This document shows, piece by piece, positions 30,586 to 35,606 of a DNA stretch of 35,606 nt. The notes under the pieces are model-generated. The model ran no database searches and was not told the origin of the DNA. It was given only the letters and a program-made list of their open reading frames with translations. A program made the position numbers and the translations under genes. This DNA is from Terriglobia bacterium (GTDB lineage: Bacteria > Acidobacteriota > Terriglobia > Acidiferrales > UBA7541): assembly GCA_020072805.1 (NCBI GenBank), contig JAIQGC010000126.1, forward strand, positions 1-35,606. The letters are read 5' to 3'. Positions within the stretch are counted from its first letter, which is position 1, and every line of letters begins with the position of its first letter.

Positions 30586-31230
30586 TTATTCTCTACAAAT
30601 CCCTATTTCTTTAAGTTTATCCAATTTTTCAAGCGTTTCAATATATTTGTCAAGTGTCTTACCAATTTCGTCTTCTATTATCTTCTTAGCAATTTCGTCG
30701 TCACAGTTATTTTGTTTTTTTACTTTCATAATTAACCATTGTTCTGGAGTAGTCCCTATCTGATCCTTTGATGCAGGACAATCTTCTCCTTCTCTGTAAT
30801 CTCCCCACATGTATTCAGTCAGCCCAGGAACCCATTTGTCTTCAATTGGATGTGTACGACAAATTATAGGCCGGCTTAATTTATAAATATTACAACCTCT
30901 AATTTCTTTGTTGTAGAATGGACATGGTAATTTCATCCTATAAAATGGCAATCTATCAACCGGAGTGTATTCTACTTTATTACTCAAATATTTTTTCTTG
31001 AACTTCATTTTTGACATATGTAAGTCTTCAGCCAGAACTGGAATATCAACATCATAAATTGCAATGTTTTTAGTCGCAGTAGTACAACAAGCTCCACATC
31101 TGGCACACTCAAAATGATTTTGTAAAATCATCATTACAATATGGGTCTTATGCGATTCTTCTAATTCAAATCTTTGCTTTCCCTCAGACCCATTTATAGT
31201 AATATAGATTTTAAATTCGTCAAATTTCAT
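30586..31230 (-). CDS. YkgJ-type cysteine-cluster protein
   Basis: 214 residues. The CxxCxxCC motif is CARCGACC (42-49), followed by PCPFYNKEIRGCNIYKLSRP and ICRTHP, the second conserved half of the YkgJ/CxxCxxCC family (PF03692). These proteins bind Zn or an Fe-S cluster; some help methylate proteins or act in flagellar and other modifications, but no single reaction is known for this type. The N-terminal 35 residues are a beta hairpin-like extension and the C-terminal 60 helical. Purine-rich AAAGG precedes the ATG. Confidence 0.85.
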   Translation of the reverse strand: MKFDEFKIYITINGSEGKQRFELEESHKTHIVMMILQNHFECARCGACCTTATKNIAIYDVDIPVLAEDLHMSKMKFKKKYLSNKVEYTPVDRLPFYRMKLPCPFYNKEIRGCNIYKLSRPIICRTHPIEDKWVPGLTEYMWGDYREGEDCPASKDQIGTTPEQWLIMKVKKQNNCDDEIAKKIIEDEIGKTLDKYIETLEKLDKLKEIGICRE

Positions 31231-31246
31231 TTTTATAAACCTTTCT

Positions 31247-31825
31247 TTATATTATTACTTTAATTCTTGCAACCTGTCCTACTTTAATGGTTTGACAAAT
31301 AGCAAATAAAGCCTTATCATTTTTAACTTCTATTAAAGTAATCTCATCATCCCCTGTTTTCTCAAACAAGAAGCCCATAGGAGCTGCCCAATGACCCTTA
31401 ATACTAAGATTATCAACAAGACTTTTTAACCACGTAATATCCTTTTGTGTAGGCTCATATTTTTCATCTACAAATTTTTGCATTACTTTCCCCAAATCAT
31501 CAAACAGTACTTCTACCATTATCACTATCTTTATACCAGTTTCCATTTCATACATTTTGACCTCGTCAATAATGTCTTTATCAAATGTGAAACACCAAAA
31601 GACAGCTACTTTTTCCTCCTTTATTTCCTTTAATGGATCTGCAACAAGATGAGATTCATGAACAGTCCTTAAACTTTCACAAAAAGCCCTTATCTCTTCC
31701 ATTCCCGCAATCTTATGCTCCAGGAATTCGTCTTCTGTCATAGGTCTCATATGAATCTGGTCCATACGACCCTTATTTATCTTGTTAAATTCCTCAAGCC
31801 CCTTTTGGCCAACTATTATTTCCAT
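31247..31825 (-). CDS. Hypothetical protein
   Basis: 192 residues. Alternating strands and helices (VAVFWCFTFDKDIIDEVKMY, IKIVIMVEVLFDDLGKVMQK, then ITLIEVKNDKALFAICQTIK) suggest an alpha/beta domain. IEVKN in the last part could be an endonuclease-like E-x-K but is not enough for a call. An SD (GAGGAG) is present. It belongs to the same train as the YkgJ-type gene, 16 bases away. Confidence 0.62.
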   Translation of the reverse strand: MEIIVGQKGLEEFNKINKGRMDQIHMRPMTEDEFLEHKIAGMEEIRAFCESLRTVHESHLVADPLKEIKEEKVAVFWCFTFDKDIIDEVKMYEMETGIKIVIMVEVLFDDLGKVMQKFVDEKYEPTQKDITWLKSLVDNLSIKGHWAAPMGFLFEKTGDDEITLIEVKNDKALFAICQTIKVGQVARIKVII

Positions 31826-31827
31826 TA

Positions 31828-32037
31828 TTACATTCTCCTCAGAATTTCACCTTTCAACTCTTCTAACTTAGCCATATAATTAGCTCTAATCGAATCCAGT
31901 AAATCCTGTTCTTCTTTGGTCGGTTTTCTTCCCATATTTTTTACAAACTCAACATCTGGAGCATCTGAAGCAAATATTTTCATAATATTCTCAACATGTT
32001 CCAATATATCTTTCAACTTTTCTTTTTCGTCTTTCAT
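31828..32037 (-). CDS. Small helical protein
   Basis: 69 residues, charged, helical (MKDEKEKLKDILEHVENIMK at the start; GRKPTKEEQDLLDSIRANYM in the middle). SD GAGG. Ends two bases before the next ATG, so probably coupled. Not recognised. Confidence 0.58.
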   Translation of the reverse strand: MKDEKEKLKDILEHVENIMKIFASDAPDVEFVKNMGRKPTKEEQDLLDSIRANYMAKLEELKGEILRRM

Positions 32038-32098
32038 TTAATCCTCATTTATTTAATATTTAACTAACTTCTAATTTTTCCATTTTTAATCACCCTTT

Positions 32099-32470
32099 TT
32101 ACAAATATTCTCCGTAAACATTTTTTTCACATTCTTGAATTCCAACCTTAAGTCTCACACACTTACCCATAAAGTTCTTCTCATATATATTCTTTATATA
32201 TAGCAGATTTTCAATAAAATCGATCATTTTCATATCAAGTTCCACTATTACAATTCCATCGTCACCTAACATATCCCTGTAAGTTGGAATAACACTCTCC
32301 CCAGCATCTCTACGGTCTTTAACCATATTCTCATAGTCATTATTTATTGCTGTCTCAACTCGTTCAAGAGATTTGAAAAGTCTTTCCATTCTTTCTGCAG
32401 AATATCTATTGCTTGCATGAAAGAATGCCTCACTCAATCTCAACTTATTATATTCTTCTATTGTTTCCAT
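32099..32470 (-). CDS. Hypothetical helical protein
   Basis: 123 residues, helical first half (METIEEYNKLRLSEAFFHAS, then AERMERLFKSLERVETAINN), then a short strand pair (DDGIVIVELDMKMIDFIENL). SD AGGTGAT seven bases before the ATG. It follows the 158-residue gene closely. Not recognised. Confidence 0.6.
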   Translation of the reverse strand: METIEEYNKLRLSEAFFHASNRYSAERMERLFKSLERVETAINNDYENMVKDRRDAGESVIPTYRDMLGDDGIVIVELDMKMIDFIENLLYIKNIYEKNFMGKCVRLKVGIQECEKNVYGEYL

Positions 32471-32476
32471 TTTTAA

Positions 32477-32953
32477 TCACCTTTTTTGTATCTCTTTTTC
32501 CATAATTTCTTTAGTTAACAATAGTCCAGTTGTTTTATCAAAAAACAACCATTCTTCTTGCAAACATTTCTCAATAGCCTTTCCCAGTTCTTCTCCCATA
32601 TTACGCCAAGGATAATTTAAACAAGAGCCTCTGCTACCAACAAGTCCAAGCATCAAAGCTTGAACAGAATTAAAAGAAACTGCTAATTCTTCCATCTCTC
32701 CTTTGTCATTTTTCATTTTTACTACATAATCTCCATCCACTTCCATATGAATCCTGAAATAATCTTTTATCTCACCTACACTCATTCCAGGACCAAGATT
32801 ATAAGCAAAATTGACAACAGCATCAGGAATATTCCCTTCTTTAAGAAGTTTTGCCCACTTAGTCCATCCGTCTATTCCTAATACTAACTCACTTTTTCTA
32901 CCCTCTGTTCTTCTTAACTTTATCTCTTTTAATTCTTCCCTAACTTCTGACAA
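32477..32953 (-). CDS. Hypothetical protein, TTG start preferred
   Basis: 158 residues. A GTG at 32960-32962 lies inside AAGGTGATT, the likely SD, so I place the start at the TTG five bases downstream, the same layout as AGGTGATTAAAA-ATG of the next gene. The sequence has IDGWTKWAKLLKEGNIPDAV and KDYFRIHMEVDGDYVVKMKN, then LLTKEIMEKEIQKR. No family recognised. Confidence 0.58.
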   Translation of the reverse strand: MSEVREELKEIKLRRTEGRKSELVLGIDGWTKWAKLLKEGNIPDAVVNFAYNLGPGMSVGEIKDYFRIHMEVDGDYVVKMKNDKGEMEELAVSFNSVQALMLGLVGSRGSCLNYPWRNMGEELGKAIEKCLQEEWLFFDKTTGLLLTKEIMEKEIQKR

Positions 32954-32971
32954 ATTAATCACCTTTTCTTC

Positions 32972-33239
32972 CTATTCAACACAATCTGGCATATTCACAA
33001 CGACACCATTATTTGATAATATATCTACATAACCAGTACCAGCAAATATGGTATATTTAACTCTACTTTTATCTCCACCCGAATCTCCATGTCTAACCTC
33101 GACAGGTTGAATAGCAATACAGCAACCATCGAACTTTCGTATAACCAATAAATCACCGATCAAACTGATTTTCAAATTCTTTCTAGTATCTTCATCTATA
33201 TCATTTAAAATGGTCTTCTAACTTCATAGTATCTGACAT
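32972..33239 (-). pseudogene. Small gene with apparent single-base frameshift
   Basis: An ATG at 33237-33239 with SD GAGG opens MSDTMKLEDHF then stops. A shift of one base in a four-T run (about 33204-33207) joins it to LNDIDEDTRKNLKISLIGDL, then VIRKFDGCCIAIQPVEVRHG, up to the stop at 32972. The unshifted downstream frame could use a TTG at 33175 but has no SD there. Either a sequencing or assembly error or a real frameshift. Joined length about 88 residues, beta-rich; function unknown. Confidence 0.5.
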
Positions 33240-33275
33240 ATTTCATTCCTCATATATTTAATCGTTCAAACCATC

Positions 33276-34544
33276 TTAAGATGACAAAACGATCAATTTA
33301 AATGTCTCAAATTCTCTTGCGATTATAGGTTCTCCGTCTTTCCTAGTACCCAACTGTACACACATTTTTGTAGGTATTCCCAAAATTGCTATTTTGTCAC
33401 CTTCTTTAATATCGTCAATCTCCGCTTCACAAATGTCTCCTCCATGTTTTGTGACAATTACTGTATGAGAAATAACATTACCATTATGATCATGCTCTGT
33501 TGTCTTTGCTATACAAATCGCATTTTTCATACCATTCCTCTCTCTTGAGTCGTCATCAAATGCAATTAAGACTTCTCCACCAGAAATTGCCCCAGTAACA
33601 ATACTATTTGCAGAATACGCTAATATTCTCTCTTTTTCCATTTCTCCCCATTTGTTGTCTGGATATATGTCAACCCATTTACCTATGACTTGTTCCTTTT
33701 TTCCTATAAGTTTTCTAACCGCAAAATCCTGCAACAAGCTGTCGGTATTTAACTTCAATTGTCCGTCCTTGTCACTTTCCAATATACTAATAATCCTAGC
33801 ATACATCATAGGTAATTTTCCCAATTCCCCTAGTTCAAGTTCTTCTACATTCCCCTTGTCGTTCCCATAATAAGACATATCCTCATTTGCAACACTTATT
33901 CTATCTCCAGGCACGACTTTTTTAAAGTCTTGCTCATCCACTACAAGAATAATTTTCTTATATTTTTTTCTACTACTTTCCTTTGGTTCATTGAAAATCT
34001 TTACGAGCAGTGCAAAACCGTCTCCCTCTTCGTCTCTTACATGTCTATCTTCACCTTCACCTACAAATTTGAACTCCTCATCTGCTCTTCCTCCGCATCT
34101 CATAAGCAATTGTCTTTCTACCTCCCCAACAATTCCCATTCTGTTACTCTCTATATTCTCTTTTTCTTGTATGGCTTTCAATGTATCAACATATTTTTTG
34201 GAAAATTCTTCCTTTTCAAAAACCATTGCCGCTTGTCCGTCATGGTGATATACAATTATATTCATAATATGTTCACCATCTTTATCTCTTATTATTCTAT
34301 TACAAGACTTTCCGCTCTTATCAGTATTAACAGCAACTTCAGCATCTTTACTAGTCCCATCGTCACACACTCGTCTTTTGGTTTTCTCACATCTTCTGAA
34401 ATCTTTACAAGTTTCGATAATCACAGTTCCAAACGCCTTTTCCATAGCCATTTCAAAACCTTTTCTACTTGTTGTAGCAAATAGACTCTTACCGATAGAA
34501 TCTAAGTCAATCTTCCCTGTTTCATCTTTTCTAATTTTAGACAT
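33276..34544 (-). CDS. Hypothetical protein with OB-like segments
   Basis: 422 residues. Two similar beta-turn blocks (FKKVVPGDRISVANEDMSYY near 215 and IDDIKEGDKIAILGIPTKMC near 380) resemble the V-x-x-GDxIxxxG turns of OB-fold proteins such as MCM N-domains or single-strand-binding proteins, but this is a pattern only. The N-terminal 100 residues have several Cys and Lys/Arg (KDFRRCEKTKRRVCDDGTSK). A strong SD (GAGGTGA) is present. Follows the coiled-coil gene by 12 bases. Confidence 0.6.
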   Translation of the reverse strand: MSKIRKDETGKIDLDSIGKSLFATTSRKGFEMAMEKAFGTVIIETCKDFRRCEKTKRRVCDDGTSKDAEVAVNTDKSGKSCNRIIRDKDGEHIMNIIVYHHDGQAAMVFEKEEFSKKYVDTLKAIQEKENIESNRMGIVGEVERQLLMRCGGRADEEFKFVGEGEDRHVRDEEGDGFALLVKIFNEPKESSRKKYKKIILVVDEQDFKKVVPGDRISVANEDMSYYGNDKGNVEELELGELGKLPMMYARIISILESDKDGQLKLNTDSLLQDFAVRKLIGKKEQVIGKWVDIYPDNKWGEMEKERILAYSANSIVTGAISGGEVLIAFDDDSRERNGMKNAICIAKTTEHDHNGNVISHTVIVTKHGGDICEAEIDDIKEGDKIAILGIPTKMCVQLGTRKDGEPIIAREFETFKLIVLSS

Positions 34545-34556
34545 ATTTCACCTCAA

Positions 34557-34958
34557 TTATCGATACTTATCATCAAGTTTGACAAATGTTGATAATTCAA
34601 GAAGTTCATTTTGAGTCTCAATAGTTCCAGACTGGGATTCCACAAGTTTAAGTAGTTTTTGATTCCAGACATTTTGTTTCTCGGTTAACTCATTTAACCG
34701 ATCAATAGAATCATCTTTTCCAGTTATAATAGACTCTTGTAAAATTATTGTATTATTAAGGTCACTTATTGTATCATCTTGTTTAATAATTGTATATTCC
34801 TGTTTACTTATTATACTGTCCTGAATCTTTACAACTTTCATCAAATCCTCACTTGCTTTTTTTAATCTATGATACTCATATTCCCAGTTTACATTTTCCA
34901 TGTTACCACAACTTATAGTCCATTTCTGAAAAACCTGAAATAAAGTCTGCATAGCCAT
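34557..34958 (-). CDS. Coiled-coil hypothetical protein
   Basis: 133 residues. From residue 26 on it is a continuous helix with repeating Ile, Gln, Asp units (KVQDSIISKQEYTIIKQDDT, then ISDLNNTIILQESIITGKDD), a parallel coiled coil. The first 19 residues look atypical; an alternative start at Met20 (34899-34901) has GTGGTAAC upstream. With a TATA box at about 34995-35004 the first ATG would be nearly leaderless. Function unknown. Confidence 0.62.
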   Translation of the reverse strand: MAMQTLFQVFQKWTISCGNMENVNWEYEYHRLKKASEDLMKVVKIQDSIISKQEYTIIKQDDTISDLNNTIILQESIITGKDDSIDRLNELTEKQNVWNQKLLKLVESQSGTIETQNELLELSTFVKLDDKYR

Positions 34959-34984
34959 AAAATAATTTGATTATACTAATTACG

Positions 34985-35006
34985 CACCCCAGGTATATAA
35001 ACTTTT
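34985..35006 (-). promoter_or_regulatory. TATA-box promoter
   Basis: On the minus strand AAAAGTTTATATACC, an archaeal TATA box with purines before it, lies about 40 bases before the ATG at 34958. No match to the P1-P3 upstream box. Confidence 0.55.
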
Positions 35007-35106
35007 AGTTAAGTGAGATGCTAGATAACGCAAAGGGAAGCATAATGAACACTTTTTTAACTCGGAAATGTCTGCGCAATCTTAAACATTACTCAACAAA
35101 TCCAAC

Positions 35107-35295
35107 TTATAATCTCATATTCAAGATCTTTTTCTTATATGTTTTAAGAACGAGTGTAGCAAGTTCTTCCGGATCACTCTCAAACAAATATTCAATAAAC
35201 TTTTTTTGTATAATTCTTACATCTGCCTTTTTATAGAATATAAAGCTTTTTAATTCCTCATGCTGCGATGTGCAAAGACGCACACAGATTAACAC
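35107..35295 (-). CDS. Small helical protein, probably N-terminally degenerate
   Basis: 62 residues if begun at a GTG without SD. The last 43 (FYKKADVRIIQKKFIEYLFE, then SDPEELATLVLKTYKKKILN) match the protein at 29853-30059. The first 19 residues do not resemble the paralogue's start, and no promoter or SD is visible, so this may be a remnant or a mis-started gene. Confidence 0.45.
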   Translation of the reverse strand: MLICVRLCTSQHEELKSFIFYKKADVRIIQKKFIEYLFESDPEELATLVLKTYKKKILNMRL

Positions 35296-35606
35296 AGATA
35301 TCTAAATAAACTATGTCGTATCTTATAATCACTCATAAATCGCGTTAAAATTTGCGTTGAATCAAAGCTTTCGGAGAAGCTATATTGATATAAATATTAG
35401 CATCATATTGACATATATTGGTATCTTTTAATGATCACATATTGTAACTATATTGATATGAAAGTTGATCACTGTAATTACGCTAAATATAGAGTTCATT
35501 ACCATAGCTATCAAAAAGCCCACGTCATATATATTAAGCGTTTCTAAGGGTTTATTATAACGTTGAACGTATATATCACGCCGAACGAATTGAATCACAT
35601 ATTGGT
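35296..35606. other. Non-coding AT-rich end with iteron-like motif
   Basis: No gene is visible. The motif (T/C)ATATTG(A/G/T) occurs six times, at about 35381, 35404, 35414, 35438, 35450 and 35598, within a stretch without coding. Such direct repeats can be replication or partition sites. The motif is short, so it may only reflect base composition. Confidence 0.35.

Noticed and set aside
31247-31825. Restriction-like nuclease because of IEVKN
   Set aside because: A single E-x-K with no upstream acidic residue in a matching strand is too little evidence.

Overview
The window is AT-rich and every supportable gene lies on the minus strand, so transcription runs from high to low coordinates. It looks like one arm of an archaeal extrachromosomal element. 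The archaeal signs are an A-type ATP synthase c subunit, TATA-box promoters, strong Shine-Dalgarno sites, archaeal-type beta-CASP RNases and two RAMP-fold proteins. The element signs are two ParB-like proteins, many ribbon-helix-helix (RHH)-like small proteins, no ribosomal, tRNA or core metabolic genes, and an unusual number of perfect short tandem repeats, several in frame inside genes. One-strand coding plus genic tandem repeats recall the Borg elements of Methanoperedens-type archaea. That assignment is inference, not proof.

Layout from the right edge, in transcription order. An iteron-like AT-rich end (35296-35606) is followed by a train of small hypothetical genes, a YkgJ-type cysteine-cluster protein and a DUF5658-like membrane protein (35295-28849). 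Next come a zinc-finger/nuclease-like protein, a secreted protein, a textbook kink-turn hairpin, two paralogous wHTH/nuclease-like proteins, a hairpin that encloses a ribosome-binding site, and a ParB (28809-23082). Two beta-CASP metallo-beta-lactamase RNases (22592-21105 and 18202-16073) flank a repeat-bearing wHTH protein and small genes. The central block is hairpin array 3, a Cas7/Csm3-like RAMP, a Cas6-like RAMP and hairpin array 2 (16036-12901). Small genes and hairpin array 1 (10225-9457) follow, then a TopoVI-A/Toprim-like protein, RHH-like genes, a three-way-junction element, another nuclease-like protein, a second ParB, zinc-binding proteins, the ATP synthase c subunit, and an RHH/GIY-YIG/RHH cassette.

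The most striking object is the system at about 9.4-18.2 kb. Three intergenic arrays carry about thirty short hairpins spaced about 45-85 nt apart (with larger gaps where copies have decayed). The loop is conserved while the stems differ from copy to copy with compensatory pairing (TGCCTA/TAGGCA, TTACC/GGTAA, ATTTCC/GGAAAT, GTTTC/GAAAC, TTTTC/GAAAA, TATCC/GGATA, CCCT/AGGG). On the transcribed strand the loop reads CC-NNU-GA-(A)AAU-GA-GG, which matches a kink-turn/K-loop. The only RAMP genes in the window, one Cas6-like and one Cas7-like, sit between arrays 3 and 2 and directly downstream of a beta-CASP RNase. No Cas1, Cas2, Cas5 or Cas10 is visible. I propose an undescribed CRISPR-like or guide-RNA-like system in which a structured but sequence-divergent repeat is processed by the Cas6-like protein and carried by the Cas7-like protein. 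That role is inference; the covarying hairpins and the gene neighbourhood are read directly from the sequence.
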